Shown in pieces: positions 17,687-26,708 of a stretch of 64,000 nucleotides of DNA (its first letter is position 1; every line of letters begins with the position of its first letter). Source of the stretch: Fluviicola sp. (GTDB taxonomy: Bacteria > Bacteroidota > Bacteroidia > Flavobacteriales_D > Crocinitomicaceae). Below the pieces are notes generated by a model. That model worked only from the letters and a program-made list of their open reading frames with translations. It was not told the DNA's origin and ran no database searches. The position numbers and the translations under genes are program-made. The stretch spans positions 94,506 through 158,505 of the forward strand of contig JARWZO010000023.1 in assembly GCA_029866325.1 (NCBI GenBank). Reading direction: 5' to 3'.

Positions 17687-19360
17687 TTATTGATCTGTTA
17701 CACAACCCAACGAAGCCGACGAAACACAGCGCATGTATTTGTACAAAACGCCCTGTGTTGCCGACGGTTTGGGTTGTTTCCATTCGTTTTTTCGTTGGTC
17801 TAATTCTTCTTCCGAAACACCCAATTGCAAACTGTTATTCTGCACATCGATGGTGATTTGGTCGCCGTTTTTGACGAGTGCTATTGGTCCGCCGACTACA
17901 CTTTCGGGTGAAATATGTCCGACCACAAAGCCGTGAGTTCCACCGGAAAATCGTCCGTCGGTGATCAGTGCAACTTTATCGCCTAAACCTGCGCCCATGA
18001 TGGCAGAAGTCGGTTTCAGCATCTCGGGCATTCCGGGTCCGCCTTTGGGGCCGCAGCCACGAATCACGATCACTGTTCCAGGACTGATTCCTCCTTGTCT
18101 TACAACATCAATCAGATCGAATTCGTTTTCAAATACCTGCGCTTTTCCTTTGAAAAAATAACCCTCTTTTCCGCTGATTTTCGCCACAGAACCATCGGGT
18201 GCAAGGTTTCCGAACAACATTTGCAATTGACCTTGCGCACTCACCGGATTTTCAACACGTCTAATCACATCCTGATCGACTGGCAAACAGGGAACATCCG
18301 TCAGATTCTCAGCAACCGTTTTTCCAGTCACCGTTAGGCAATTGCCATCTAGCATTCCTTGATTCCAGAGGTATTTCATCACAGCCGGTAAACCCCCAAT
18401 TCGGTGTACATCTTCCATCAGGTATTTTCCACTCGGCTTGAGATCAGCTAACACCGGAACGCGATTACTAACGGCTTGAAAATCGTCTAGTGTAAGCGTA
18501 ATTCCAACCGAATGCGCCATGGCGATCAAGTGGAGAACCGCGTTGGTAGAACCGCCCAATACAGAAACCACGGTCATTGCATTTTCGAAAGCTTTTCGCG
18601 TCATGATATCGCGTGGTTTGATGTCTCTTTCCAGCAGCAAACGCATTGCTTTTCCGGCTTCTTCGCATTCCTTTTGTTTGGCTTCGCTTAATGCAGGATT
18701 GGAAGACGTATACGGTAAACTCATTCCCAAAGCTTCTACTGCCGACGCCATCGTGTTTGCGGTATACATACCTCCGCAAGCTCCCGCACCCGGACAGGCA
18801 TTTCGGATGATTCCCTTAAAGTCTTCGGGCGTCATTTTTCCGGCACTTTTTTGTCCAAGTGCTTCAAAAGCCGAAACGATATTTAGTGACTCTCCTTTCC
18901 ACTTTCCGGAGTGAATCGTTCCACCGTAAACCATAATAGCAGGTCGGTTCAGTCGCCCCATAGCGATTACGGAACCGGGCATGTTTTTATCGCAGCCAAC
19001 CACGGCGATTAAACCGTCGTACCACTGTGCGCCCATTACGGTTTCAATAGAATCTGCTATCACATCTCTTGAAACAAGCGAAAAACGCATGCCTGTTGTG
19101 CCATTGGAAATTCCGTCACTCACTCCGATGGAGTGAAAAACAAGTCCTACCAAATCGCTTTTTTGCACGCCTTCTTTTACTGTTTTGGCCAAAGCGTTCA
19201 AGTGCATGTTGCAGGTATTTCCCTCGTAACCTGTGCTCACGATTCCAACTTGAGCTTTATTGAAATCTTCATCAGAAAATCCGATTCCGTAGAGCATGGC
19301 TTGCGCTGCAGGTTGTGTTTCGTCTTGCGTGACAGTTTTACTGTATTTATTGAGTTCCAT
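17687..19360 (-). CDS. ilvD: Dihydroxy-acid dehydratase
   Basis: Iron-sulfur dehydratase that converts dihydroxy-acids to 2-oxo acids, the penultimate step to valine and isoleucine. The 557-residue protein shows the cluster cysteines Cys50 ([10 protein letters not shown]), Cys123 ([10 protein letters not shown]) and Cys195 ([16 protein letters not shown]), a [2Fe-2S]-type arrangement. The C-terminal substrate loop [16 protein letters not shown] is also present. It starts 3 bases after the ilvE stop and ends one base before ilvB. Confidence 0.96.
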   Translation of the reverse strand: MELNKYSKTVTQDETQPAAQAMLYGIGFSDEDFNKAQVGIVSTGYEGNTCNMHLNALAKTVKEGVQKSDLVGLVFHSIGVSDGISNGTTGMRFSLVSRDVIADSIETVMGAQWYDGLIAVVGCDKNMPGSVIAMGRLNRPAIMVYGGTIHSGKWKGESLNIVSAFEALGQKSAGKMTPEDFKGIIRNACPGAGACGGMYTANTMASAVEALGMSLPYTSSNPALSEAKQKECEEAGKAMRLLLERDIKPRDIMTRKAFENAMTVVSVLGGSTNAVLHLIAMAHSVGITLTLDDFQAVSNRVPVLADLKPSGKYLMEDVHRIGGLPAVMKYLWNQGMLDGNCLTVTGKTVAENLTDVPCLPVDQDVIRRVENPVSAQGQLQMLFGNLAPDGSVAKISGKEGYFFKGKAQVFENEFDLIDVVRQGGISPGTVIVIRGCGPKGGPGMPEMLKPTSAIMGAGLGDKVALITDGRFSGGTHGFVVGHISPESVVGGPIALVKNGDQITIDVQNNSLQLGVSEEELDQRKNEWKQPKPSATQGVLYKYMRCVSSASLGCVTDQ

Positions 19361-19363
19361 TGC

Positions 19364-20254
19364 CTAGATATGTAATGATTGATATTCGTTTACCGATACA
19401 CGTAATTTGTAGCGACGTTGGATGAGATCGCTCACCGATTCTTCCCATGCAAGCGGAAATACATAGTCATCAAACGCTTCTAATCCGGCTACTTCGGCGG
19501 CAGTTCCACAGAAAAAAGCAGCATCGGCGGTTTTGATTTCTTCGGGCGTAAAGTGTCGTTCTTCTACTCTGATTTCGAGTTCTTTTGCCAGTTCAAACAC
19601 CGTAGCTCTTGTGATTCCGGAAAGGATATTTCCGAGTGGAGACGTATACAACACGCCGTCTTTTTCGTAGAAAAAATTCGCCCCAGGTCCTTCAGCAACG
19701 TAACCGTTTTGGTCGGTGAGTAACGCTTCATCGAAACCACGTTGTTTGGCTTCGGTAGTTGCCAATATGCTGTTGGTGTAATGACCTACCACTTTCGCTT
19801 CTACGTGGCACGCTTTCGGATTGGGGCGCTGATAGGGAGAAAGTGTTACCCGCAAGCGCTGATCGCCGAGGTATTTGTCCCATGTCCAAGCCATGATTAC
19901 CACATGTACTTCATTCGTTGGTGTAAGCGACATGTTACTCCCCAGATAAACCAACGGCCGTATGTATGCATCTTTGAGGTTGTTCTTGTGAAGCAATTCG
20001 TAGGTGATCGCTTCCAACTCTTCAGAAGAATAAGGCAATTCGATGTGCATCATTCGCGCAGAATAGTGCAAGCGATCATAATGATCCTTCGCTTTAAAAA
20101 TGCGGGTTCCGTCGGAGGTGTCATACGCACGGATTCCTTCAAACACGCCGTTACCATAATGGAGTGTTTGACTGTAGAGATCGGTTGTGGCATCTTTTGC
20201 CGAAACAAAATCGCCATCTTTAAAAATTACTGTGTGTTCGTTGAAATAATTCAT
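19364..20254 (-). CDS. ilvE: Branched-chain amino acid aminotransferase
   Basis: PLP class IV transaminase that makes isoleucine, valine and leucine from their 2-oxo acids. The start is set at 20254 (MNYFNEHTVIFKDGDF). The in-frame ATG at 20275 abuts the T-run of the upstream terminator hairpin and would leave no room for initiation. Signatures are YGNGVFEGIRAY, the PLP-lysine region EAKVVGHYTNSI and GYVAEGPGANFF. The 296-residue length is standard. It is the first structural gene of the operon, directly behind two leader peptide/terminator modules at 20276-20559. Confidence 0.95.
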   Translation of the reverse strand: MNYFNEHTVIFKDGDFVSAKDATTDLYSQTLHYGNGVFEGIRAYDTSDGTRIFKAKDHYDRLHYSARMMHIELPYSSEELEAITYELLHKNNLKDAYIRPLVYLGSNMSLTPTNEVHVVIMAWTWDKYLGDQRLRVTLSPYQRPNPKACHVEAKVVGHYTNSILATTEAKQRGFDEALLTDQNGYVAEGPGANFFYEKDGVLYTSPLGNILSGITRATVFELAKELEIRVEERHFTPEEIKTADAAFFCGTAAEVAGLEAFDDYVFPLAWEESVSDLIQRRYKLRVSVNEYQSLHI

Positions 20255-20275
20255 ATTTATTGATTGTTTTGACAT

Positions 20276-20306
20276 AAAAAAACCCTTCCGGCTTTCGCGA
20301 GAAGGG
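20276..20306 (-). terminator. Proximal ilv attenuator terminator
   Basis: On the minus strand CCCTTC...GAAGGG encloses an inner GC-gaaa-GC pairing and is followed by seven T. It lies between leader peptide 2 and the ilvE start, as expected for transcription attenuation. Confidence 0.85.
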
Positions 20307-20332
20307 CTACATTGTAGTATAGATTTTCCTTC

Positions 20333-20407
20333 TCACTCCCAATTGGGAATAATGATACGAATGACGATTCCTTGCACAAGCGCTACGCGCATTTCTAATT
20401 GTTTCAT
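20333..20407 (-). CDS. ilv leader peptide 2 (proximal)
   Basis: A 24-codon frame starting MKQLEMRVALVQ and continuing GIVIRIIIPNWE. It has five Ile, three Val and two Leu codons, and IVIRIII is close to the stop. The stop is 27 bases before the terminator stem at 20283-20306. The composition and position match a classic ilv attenuation leader: ribosome stalling on scarce Ile/Val charged tRNA would prevent the terminator folding. The antiterminator pairing was not worked out in full. Confidence 0.8.
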   Translation of the reverse strand: MKQLEMRVALVQGIVIRIIIPNWE

Positions 20408-20433
20408 CTTTTTTTCAATTTAATTTCCGAGCA

Positions 20434-20463
20434 TAAAAAAAGCCGCTCCTTGTGGGAACGGCT
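20434..20463 (-). terminator. Distal ilv attenuator terminator
   Basis: AGCCGTTCC/GGAGCGGCT stem (one G-U pair) with a CACAA-type loop and seven T on the minus strand. It follows leader peptide 1 and precedes leader peptide 2. Confidence 0.85.
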
Positions 20464-20484
20464 CTCAATTATCTTCACGTATAA

Positions 20485-20559
20485 TTATACCAATCCCACC
20501 GTATCGTCGCTAATGACGATCACGCTAATAAGAATAATATGGATACGTTGTGTGTTCAT
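20485..20559 (-). CDS. ilv leader peptide 1 (distal)
   Basis: A 24-codon frame, exactly the same length as leader 2. It starts MNTQRIHIILISVIVIS and ends DDTVGLV. It carries six Ile, three Val and two Leu codons, with the dense block IHIILISVIVI in the middle. The stop lies 21 bases before the terminator stem at 20435-20463. Two leader/terminator modules in series upstream of a single ilv operon is unusual and suggests two successive checkpoints. Confidence 0.8.
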   Translation of the reverse strand: MNTQRIHIILISVIVISDDTVGLV

Positions 20560-20568
20560 TTCTTGGGG

Positions 20569-20576
20569 CAAATGTA
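20569..20576 (-). promoter_or_regulatory. Candidate -7 box of the ilv operon
   Basis: TACATTTG on the minus strand, 9 bases before the leader 1 ATG. It implies a very short 5' leader of only a few bases. A -33 element at the right distance is not clear. Confidence 0.5.
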
Positions 20577-20606
20577 ATTCTTTTTTTCATTCGTGTCGTT
20601 GAAAAA

Positions 20607-20640
20607 TACAAGTCATCCATGTTATCTTGAATGACTTGTA
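20607..20640 (-). terminator. Terminator of the choice-of-anchor-L gene
   Basis: Arms TACAAGTCAT and ATGACTTGTA are perfect 10-bp complements, followed on the minus strand by TTTTTC. It isolates the ilv operon from the upstream gene. Confidence 0.75.
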
Positions 20641-20700
20641 TTTAAAGGCAACCCTGTTTTAGTAGCTGTAGATTTACCTTTTTTCACCTATCTAACCTGC

Positions 20701-22239
20701 TTATTTGATGATTTTTGATTGCACTGAAATCATACTATTCAAGACCTCCGTTACATACATTCCTGCACTCATATCGCTTGGAAGTTGATACTGGAATACA
20801 TGTTTGGTGGGCTCTAATCTGAAATCAACGTTTACCACGCGCTGACCCAGCATATTTGTAATGTTTAATACCATTTCTTCGGGATGTTTCACGTCATATG
20901 AAACAATCAGTTGATTGGTGCGAGGATCGTATCCGATTTCGATACCGTAAGGATTGGTGATTCCACACGATGCATCAACAGAAATCACCGGCAATTCTTC
21001 TGAACGACCGTCGAAATCAATTTGTCGAAGGCGGTAATAATTGATTCCAAGTGGCGCTGCTTTATCCGCATAAGAATACAAGTTCACTTCGTTGCTACTG
21101 CCATTTCCTTGCACCGTATCGATTACCTGGAAATCCATTGCCGCATCACTGCGCTCAACCAAGAAATAATCGTTGTTGTGTTCCGTTTCGGTTCTCCAAT
21201 TGAGTTCTACGCCGTTTTCCGGTCTGCATTCTCCTGTAAAATCGGTTAATTCAACTGGCAATCCTGACACGGAAGTAGTAAAACTACCGCCCTCAAAGTA
21301 CACGACACTTTCATAAGCACCGTCACTCAAATCCATGATGATCAGTTTGATGTGGTAGGTTTGTCCCGGAGTGAGTCCGTTTTGATAAACCGTCAGAATG
21401 CGCGTGTTTCCGTTCATCTGCGTTCCATCAATTGTGCCCAAATAGTCTGCCGTTGGGCTACCGTTTACCCATGCGGCATTAGCTGCTAAACACTTTGCAG
21501 CACTTGGACCTCCTCCTGAAGAACCTACCACACCACTGTTAACTGAATTGATTGATACGATTGAACCGTTGCTCAAACGAGCAATGTTTTTCGCGTCGTT
21601 GGTATATCCTTGTCCACCTGAAATACCGGGGCCGCTTAATAAAAATCCAAAACGATCACTGTAATCTGAACACTGGTAATTGATGAGTCCACTGTTGTCT
21701 GAATATTCTTCTGATCCGAAAATATATCGGAACGATACAGCACCTAGAACGGGTACAAAATCAAACTCCAATATCGCCGTATTGTAATAAGTTCCTCCTC
21801 CTGAAAGTACATTCAAATCGTTTTGAACATTCGGACAAGTTCCTCCTTTACGAATTTCACCGGTTGTGCAGCTCACGTAATTGCGTGTGTATTGCGCAGC
21901 CCTCGGATCAACCCCTAGTGTTAAAGGAAGTTCACTCGTATGACCTGTTGTAAGAACCACTCCGGAACCAATTCCCATTTGAGTTGCGGTTGTTCCCGCA
22001 GTTGAAAAATAACCAACCTGATAACGTGAGCTTTGATTATAAACTCCACCGAATGAAATATTTGAAACAGTTGTTCCGCCGGCAGAAGGAACCAATATTC
22101 CGTTCACTAATTGTGAAACAGTATTGGTGGTATTATTGATCGTCAACTGAGCTGTCGCATTAAATGCCAATGTTAACATACACAAGCATGTTCCAAGCAA
22201 CTGACCTTTTACCGATTTCAATTCAACTTTGTGTTTCAT
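20701..22239 (-). CDS. Secreted choice-of-anchor-L family protein with T9SS sorting domain
   Basis: A 512-residue secreted or surface protein. The signal peptide runs to about residue 30 (LAFNATAQ). Residues about 35-325 fit the choice-of-anchor-L domain: GIGSGVVLTTG, TAILEFDFVPVLGAVSFRYIFGSEEY, DRFGFLLSGPGI and YHIKLIIMDLSDGAYESVVYFEGGSF. A linker with fibronectin-like features follows (VELTDFTGECRPENGVELNWRT). A T9SS type A sorting domain ends the protein (LNITNMLGQRVVNVD to AGMYVTEVL). It is probably anchored to or released from the cell surface; no enzymatic role is apparent. It has its own terminator, so it is likely monocistronic. Confidence 0.85.
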   Translation of the reverse strand: MKHKVELKSVKGQLLGTCLCMLTLAFNATAQLTINNTTNTVSQLVNGILVPSAGGTTVSNISFGGVYNQSSRYQVGYFSTAGTTATQMGIGSGVVLTTGHTSELPLTLGVDPRAAQYTRNYVSCTTGEIRKGGTCPNVQNDLNVLSGGGTYYNTAILEFDFVPVLGAVSFRYIFGSEEYSDNSGLINYQCSDYSDRFGFLLSGPGISGGQGYTNDAKNIARLSNGSIVSINSVNSGVVGSSGGGPSAAKCLAANAAWVNGSPTADYLGTIDGTQMNGNTRILTVYQNGLTPGQTYHIKLIIMDLSDGAYESVVYFEGGSFTTSVSGLPVELTDFTGECRPENGVELNWRTETEHNNDYFLVERSDAAMDFQVIDTVQGNGSSNEVNLYSYADKAAPLGINYYRLRQIDFDGRSEELPVISVDASCGITNPYGIEIGYDPRTNQLIVSYDVKHPEEMVLNITNMLGQRVVNVDFRLEPTKHVFQYQLPSDMSAGMYVTEVLNSMISVQSKIIK

Positions 22240-22386
22240 GATGTAACTGTTAAGTCATACAACGTATATGAACACCACGAAACTAGAGCAAGTTTGAATA
22301 GCCTGAAAATCTTTGCCGTAAGCAGTTAGAATTGGTTGTGAAGTGCCGTTTTTAGGGGCGAATAGTTACTTTTTAGTGGTGAAGTG

Positions 22387-23172
22387 TTATCCTGTTATTT
22401 CATGAATTGTTAATCTTCTGGAAACAGGGATTAGTTCCTCGAGGTGTTTTACATGAAGGCGATAGGCTTGCGCACGACCTTTTACTTCCAGAATAAATTG
22501 TTTGTTTACCAGAAATGATTTGTGCGCTCGAATAAAGTTCTCTGCGTACTCGGAGATTAATTCTTCGGCTCTGCGCATCGATAAGCGCTCCATCTTTTTA
22601 TTCAACTTACCGGTAGCATCTTCGAAGTAAATTACCACATAATTGTCGTTGGCTTCGAAACAAATAATCGATGAAACCGGAACTTCCAAACGGGTTCTGC
22701 CTTTGGTGTTTTCAAGTGTTAGAAGTGCCTTGGAAGGAACATCCGGATCTTGCGAAGCTGCAACATTCACGGATAATCTGCGCTTCAATAACAATTGCGC
22801 ATCGAGGTACACTGCATAGAGTATGGTAAAAACGGCCGGTATAAAAGAAACCACCAAAAACCCACTAAAGTAAGCCGCCAGGTAAAGATTATCTATCGAA
22901 GCCAAAGCCATTAAAAGTGGCGAAACTATAAATGCCGGAAGCATAAAACTAGTGGCGTACCACCATTTCAGCTGATTTGCTTGTCGTTTTCTACTAATGA
23001 CCAAACCAACAAAGTTCAATCCGCACATCGCAAGTGTTGCAAATAATAACAGTAAATCGTGGTTGAACGTTGTTTCAAAGAAACCGGTAATCCCGAAAAA
23101 ACGCAGTACCAAAAAGAGGTACACCCCGAAAACAGCGGATAAGATTGCGTTATGTCGGTTCGTTAATTTCAT
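22387..23172 (-). CDS. Membrane-anchored LytTR DNA-binding regulator
   Basis: A 261-residue protein with at least four hydrophobic segments in residues 10-130 and a LytTR DNA-binding domain in 150-261. The LytTR part shows TRLEVPVSSIICFEANDNYVVIYF, FIRAHKSFLVNKQFI and IPVSRR. There is no receiver domain, so control is not by phosphotransfer. It overlaps the TPR gene stop by 4 bases (ATGA), so the two are translated as a pair. The TPR protein probably acts as its periplasmic or membrane-proximal sensor partner; that is inference. Confidence 0.85.
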   Translation of the reverse strand: MKLTNRHNAILSAVFGVYLFLVLRFFGITGFFETTFNHDLLLLFATLAMCGLNFVGLVISRKRQANQLKWWYATSFMLPAFIVSPLLMALASIDNLYLAAYFSGFLVVSFIPAVFTILYAVYLDAQLLLKRRLSVNVAASQDPDVPSKALLTLENTKGRTRLEVPVSSIICFEANDNYVVIYFEDATGKLNKKMERLSMRRAEELISEYAENFIRAHKSFLVNKQFILEVKGRAQAYRLHVKHLEELIPVSRRLTIHEITG

Positions 23173-24302
23173 TTATTGAATTGTACTAATTTTCGAACAC
23201 CGATAAATACCACAGTGATCACAGCAAGCAGCGCAAACATACTAAAGATCATGATTTTCCAATCGTATTTTCGCAATTCACGCATGGCTTTAGCGTTTTT
23301 TTCAGCTAAGCTTTGTTGTTCTTCCAAATACTGAATCTGAAGCTGTTTCCGTTTCAACTTGTTTTGATAGGTCAAGTCTTCGAGTTGATTCTTAACAAAA
23401 TTATTCTGCAATTGTTCGGCAGTTTCAATGTATTTACGATAATACACAACCGACTGATTTGCTTGATTATTGGCAGAATACAACTGTGCTAACAATTGAT
23501 AAATATCCAAGAGTTGGTTTTTTAGATCGTGTTTCCACGAAAATTGTTCGGCTTTTTTGAGTGAACTCTCCGCTTCGGAAAACCGATTTTCTGCCATGGC
23601 GGTTTCTCCGGTAAGTTTATAGTAGAGTAACTCAGCTTCCAAATCGGCCTCAGGTAATAATTTCTGTACTTGTTCTAAAGTGATTTTAGCATCCGTGAGG
23701 CGATTGGTATGTGCGTAAACATCGGCTATTCCCAATTCGGCATACACCACTCCCAATTTGTTTTTTTCCTTTTTCTCGATGAGTAACGAGTTGGTGTAAT
23801 AACCTAATGCTTCGTCGTATTGTTCCAATTCCTTGTAACAATCGCCCAGATTAAACAGTCGAATGGATTTCTGCAAAGGTTGGTTGAGTTTCTCTTCGAG
23901 TTTCAGCGACCGGTTGAAATAATAAATGGCTTTGGAATAATTTTCCTGCAACACATACATGATGCCGATATTGTTCAACGAAGCCGAAATCCGCCCTTTG
24001 TCACCGAGTTGTTCCGAAGCATCCAAGGCTTTGATATAATACTCAAGCGCCGAAATGTAATGTCCACCATTTTTATGAACAATTCCTAAAATAGTATTGG
24101 CATTGATGACATATTTTGACGGCTGATTACCGGCCTTTTGGAGAATGAGCAATGCTGCTTCGGAAGGATCGCCTTCCCCCGACTCCAATTGTTCGAATGC
24201 TTGTTTTTCTAGTTCGGCTTGCGACAATTGATCAAGATTTTTCTGTGCTGTTCCAAGAACAACAATCCAACTAAAACCGCATGTCAATAGAAATGTTCTC
24301 AT
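23169..24302 (-). CDS. TPR-repeat protein with signal peptide and C-terminal membrane segment
   Basis: A 377-residue protein with a signal peptide (1-19, ending GTAQ). TPR-like helical repeats span about 40-290, for example ALEYYIKALDASEQLGDKGRISASLNNIG and AIYYFNRSLKLEEKL. A coiled coil (about 300-345, rich in Lys/Gln/Glu) precedes one membrane helix (IMIFSMFALLAVITVVFIGV, cytoplasmic tail KLVQFNK). This is the sensor half of many Bacteroidota TPR histidine kinases or TPR-LytTR proteins but lacks a kinase domain. The downstream LytTR gene starts inside its stop, which suggests a split TPR-LytTR regulator. Confidence 0.82.
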   Translation of the reverse strand: MRTFLLTCGFSWIVVLGTAQKNLDQLSQAELEKQAFEQLESGEGDPSEAALLILQKAGNQPSKYVINANTILGIVHKNGGHYISALEYYIKALDASEQLGDKGRISASLNNIGIMYVLQENYSKAIYYFNRSLKLEEKLNQPLQKSIRLFNLGDCYKELEQYDEALGYYTNSLLIEKKEKNKLGVVYAELGIADVYAHTNRLTDAKITLEQVQKLLPEADLEAELLYYKLTGETAMAENRFSEAESSLKKAEQFSWKHDLKNQLLDIYQLLAQLYSANNQANQSVVYYRKYIETAEQLQNNFVKNQLEDLTYQNKLKRKQLQIQYLEEQQSLAEKNAKAMRELRKYDWKIMIFSMFALLAVITVVFIGVRKLVQFNK

Positions 24303-24336
24303 TTTTCGACCATTCCGAAAATAAGCAAAAAGAATA

Positions 24337-25422
24337 CTAGTTTCCGTAAGTCATCAAATAAGCTTTCAGGAATTCATTCAAATCACCATCCATAACCGCT
24401 TCCACATTTCCTGTTTCATGGCCTGTTCGAACGTCTTTCACCAATTTATACGGATGCATAACATAGTTACGGATTTGTGATCCCCATTCTATTTTTTTCT
24501 TGCCGGCCTCTATTTCATTGCGTTTTTCCAAGCGTGCACGCAATTCCAATTCGTATAACTGTGAACGAAGTAATTGCATGGCTTTTTCTTTGTTAGCCAA
24601 TTGTGAGCGCGATTCGGAGTTTTCAATGATAATGCCTGAAGGCGCGTGCCGTAAACGAACGGCTGTTTCAACCTTGTTCACGTTTTGTCCTCCTGCTCCA
24701 CCCGAACGGTAAGTATCCCACGACAAATCTGCCGGATTGATGTAAATCTCAATGTTGTCATCCACCAAAGGATAAACGTAAACGGAAACAAACGAAGTGT
24801 GACGTTTGGCATTGGAATCGAACGGTGAAATACGCACCAAACGGTGAACCCCATTTTCGCCTTTCAGGTAACCGAAAGCAAATTGTCCGTCGAACTCAAG
24901 TGTCACGGTTTTTACACCAGCCACATCGCCATCCTGGTAGTTGAGTTCGGTAATTTTATAGCCATTTTTCTGTCCCCACATCATGTACATACGCATCAGC
25001 ATCGATGCCCAGTCACAACTCTCGGTTCCACCCGCTCCGGCGGTGATCTGAAGCACAGCACTCAAACCGTCTTCTTCACCCGAAAGCATGTTTTTCAACT
25101 CCACTTCCTCTACTTCCCCCAACAACTTTTGGTAAGCTTCATCGCATTCCGATTCTTCAGACATTCCTTCTTTTGAGAACTCAATCAATACTTCCAAATC
25201 ATCATATTGGGTTTTCAAATGGGTATACGAATCAATCCAAAACTTCAACGTCCGGATCGCTTTCATGGATTCTTCGGCCTTTTTGGCATCGTCCCAAAAA
25301 CCGGGATCCTGTGTTTTTAGTTCGTCTTCCTTGAGTTGCATTTGTTTCTCAGGAATTTTCAGATAGTCTGCAATAGCAGTAATTCGCTGACTGATTTCCT
25401 TGAGTTGTTCGTTGTTCACCAT
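24337..25422 (-). CDS. prfB: Peptide chain release factor 2
   Basis: Recognises UGA/UAA stops and releases the finished protein. The 361-residue product has GGQ at 244-246 ([14 protein letters not shown]) and the RF2 stop-codon-reading SPF at 199-201. The reading frame is continuous through the position (about codon 20) where most RF2 genes carry an in-frame UGA and a programmed +1 shift, so that autoregulation is absent. TATCTTTG lies only 4 bases before the ATG, so the mRNA is probably leaderless. It follows TPR/LytTR on the same strand after a 34-base gap (24303-24336) but is upstream of them. Confidence 0.95.
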   Translation of the reverse strand: MVNNEQLKEISQRITAIADYLKIPEKQMQLKEDELKTQDPGFWDDAKKAEESMKAIRTLKFWIDSYTHLKTQYDDLEVLIEFSKEGMSEESECDEAYQKLLGEVEEVELKNMLSGEEDGLSAVLQITAGAGGTESCDWASMLMRMYMMWGQKNGYKITELNYQDGDVAGVKTVTLEFDGQFAFGYLKGENGVHRLVRISPFDSNAKRHTSFVSVYVYPLVDDNIEIYINPADLSWDTYRSGGAGGQNVNKVETAVRLRHAPSGIIIENSESRSQLANKEKAMQLLRSQLYELELRARLEKRNEIEAGKKKIEWGSQIRNYVMHPYKLVKDVRTGHETGNVEAVMDGDLNEFLKAYLMTYGN

Positions 25423-25426
25423 GTTG

Positions 25427-25434
25427 CAAAGATA
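25427..25434 (-). promoter_or_regulatory. -7 box of prfB, apparently leaderless
   Basis: TATCTTTG-CAAC-ATG on the minus strand. With transcription starting about 5-7 bases after the box, the start codon would be at or near the mRNA 5' end. Confidence 0.65.
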
Positions 25435-25530
25435 AATGCAATTCTGAATGTTGAATTATGAATTGAAAACTGTGTCTCCCTTTAGCGCGATGCAAGATTG
25501 AATCTGCCTTCTTTTTTGTAAGTTCGTTTC

Positions 25531-25938
25531 ATGATTCGATGCCTTCTCCCTTTTATTGTAGGAATAGCCCTATTCGGCTGTAAGAAACAATCCTTGGAAA
25601 AATTCAAGTGGGTAAAAATGGCTTCTGAGGAGCTTTTGTTTAATAGCGAACCGCTCTTTCAAGGTGGAAACTCCCGCATTAAATATTGGGTCGCGCAAAA
25701 TACCGTTTACCCTCAACAAGCCATGGAAGAAGGGATTGAAGGTAGAGTATTAGTAGCGTTTGTTGTTCTTCCAAGCGGCAAAGTAGATAATCCTTATGTT
25801 GTTAGGCACGCACATCCAATCTTAGAAAAAGAAGCATTACGCGTTGTTTCAGAGATGCCTGATTGGTTTCCCAGATATCACAACGGTAAGCCAAAAGGAA
25901 GAATCTTTCGGATACCTATAAAATTTGCGTTCGAATAA
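25531..25938 (+). CDS. TonB C-terminal-domain lipoprotein
   Basis: A 135-residue protein with a lipobox (GIALFGCKKQ, Cys17) and a TonB C-terminal-like domain in residues 55-135 (YPQQAMEEGIEGRVLVAFVVLPSGKVDNPYVVRHAHP). It is a lipoprotein rather than having the usual inner-membrane anchor and Pro-rich spacer of TonB. It therefore probably does not energise a receptor in the classical way, and the true role is unknown. Other TonB-C-like secreted proteins are at 40045 and 47605. It ends 64 bases before the pth start. Confidence 0.75.
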   Translation: MIRCLLPFIVGIALFGCKKQSLEKFKWVKMASEELLFNSEPLFQGGNSRIKYWVAQNTVYPQQAMEEGIEGRVLVAFVVLPSGKVDNPYVVRHAHPILEKEALRVVSEMPDWFPRYHNGKPKGRIFRIPIKFAFE

Positions 25939-25976
25939 GTCATCGACTTCCACAAACAACTTTCCGTCAGCATTCC

Positions 25977-25984
25977 TATCTTTG
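25977..25984 (+). promoter_or_regulatory. -7 box upstream of pth
   Basis: TATCTTTG, 18 bases before the pth ATG at 26003. It lies in the gap after the TonB-like gene, so pth has its own promoter. Confidence 0.6.
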
Positions 25985-26002
25985 CACCGCAAATGTAATC
26001 TG

Positions 26003-26566
26003 ATGAAATACCTGATAGTCGGACTTGGAAATCCCGGAGCAAAATATGCCGAAACACGCCACAACATTGGTTTCAAAGTAGTTGAAGCTCTTGCCAAAGA
26101 ATTGGGTGGTTCTTTTTCGGTTCAAAAAGTGGCTGAAAAAGCGGAGGTAAAGTACAAAGGTCGAACCTTGATTCTGGTGAAACCGACTACCTACATGAAT
26201 CTCTCAGGGAAGGCAGTTAATTATTACCTGCAGCAGGAAAAAATTCCGCGCGAAAACCTAGTGGTGATTACCGACGATTTGGCGCTTCCGTTTGGCAAAT
26301 TGCGCATGAAAGGAAAGGGAAGCGACGGAGGACATAACGGATTGAAAGACATTCAGGCCACTATCAATACAACTGAATATACGCGACTTCGCTTCGGGGT
26401 GGGAAGTGATTTTCACAAAGGACAGCAGGTAGATTATGTCTTGGGCGAATGGGGAGCAGAAGAACGCGAAACACTCACCGAACGCATTGCAACAGCCACC
26501 GAATTCATCAAAAGTTTTGCTACTATCGGATTGGGTCTTACCATGACCAATTGGAACGGAAAGTAA
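26003..26566 (+). CDS. pth: Peptidyl-tRNA hydrolase
   Basis: Frees tRNA from stalled peptidyl-tRNA. The start at 26003 (MKYLIVGLGNPGAKYAETRHNIGF) is the family N-terminus; 26 open codons upstream extend into the promoter. The 187-residue protein has the catalytic His20, VKPTTYMNLSGKAV and DDLALPFGKLRMKGKGSDGGHNGLKD. In many bacteria pth follows rplY; here it stands alone. Confidence 0.96.
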   Translation: MKYLIVGLGNPGAKYAETRHNIGFKVVEALAKELGGSFSVQKVAEKAEVKYKGRTLILVKPTTYMNLSGKAVNYYLQQEKIPRENLVVITDDLALPFGKLRMKGKGSDGGHNGLKDIQATINTTEYTRLRFGVGSDFHKGQQVDYVLGEWGAEERETLTERIATATEFIKSFATIGLGLTMTNWNGK

Positions 26567-26658
26567 TTTTTAACAATTGCTTAGTGGCTCATAAACAGGC
26601 TTTTCACATAGGAATGTGAGAATTCGTCGAAAAACACAACGCACGCCATTTTAGAATG

Positions 26659-26666
26659 CTTACCTT
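26659..26666 (+). promoter_or_regulatory. -7 box upstream of the desaturase gene
   Basis: TACCTTTG, 43 bases before the desaturase ATG. No clear -33 element was found. Confidence 0.5.
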
Positions 26667-26708
26667 TGTTTTCGAGGCACTCTTATTTTCCTTGTGCTTC
26701 AATGAATT

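Noticed and set aside
20255..20275. ilvE start at 20275
   Set aside because: That ATG abuts the attenuator T-run; 20254 gives the family N-terminus.
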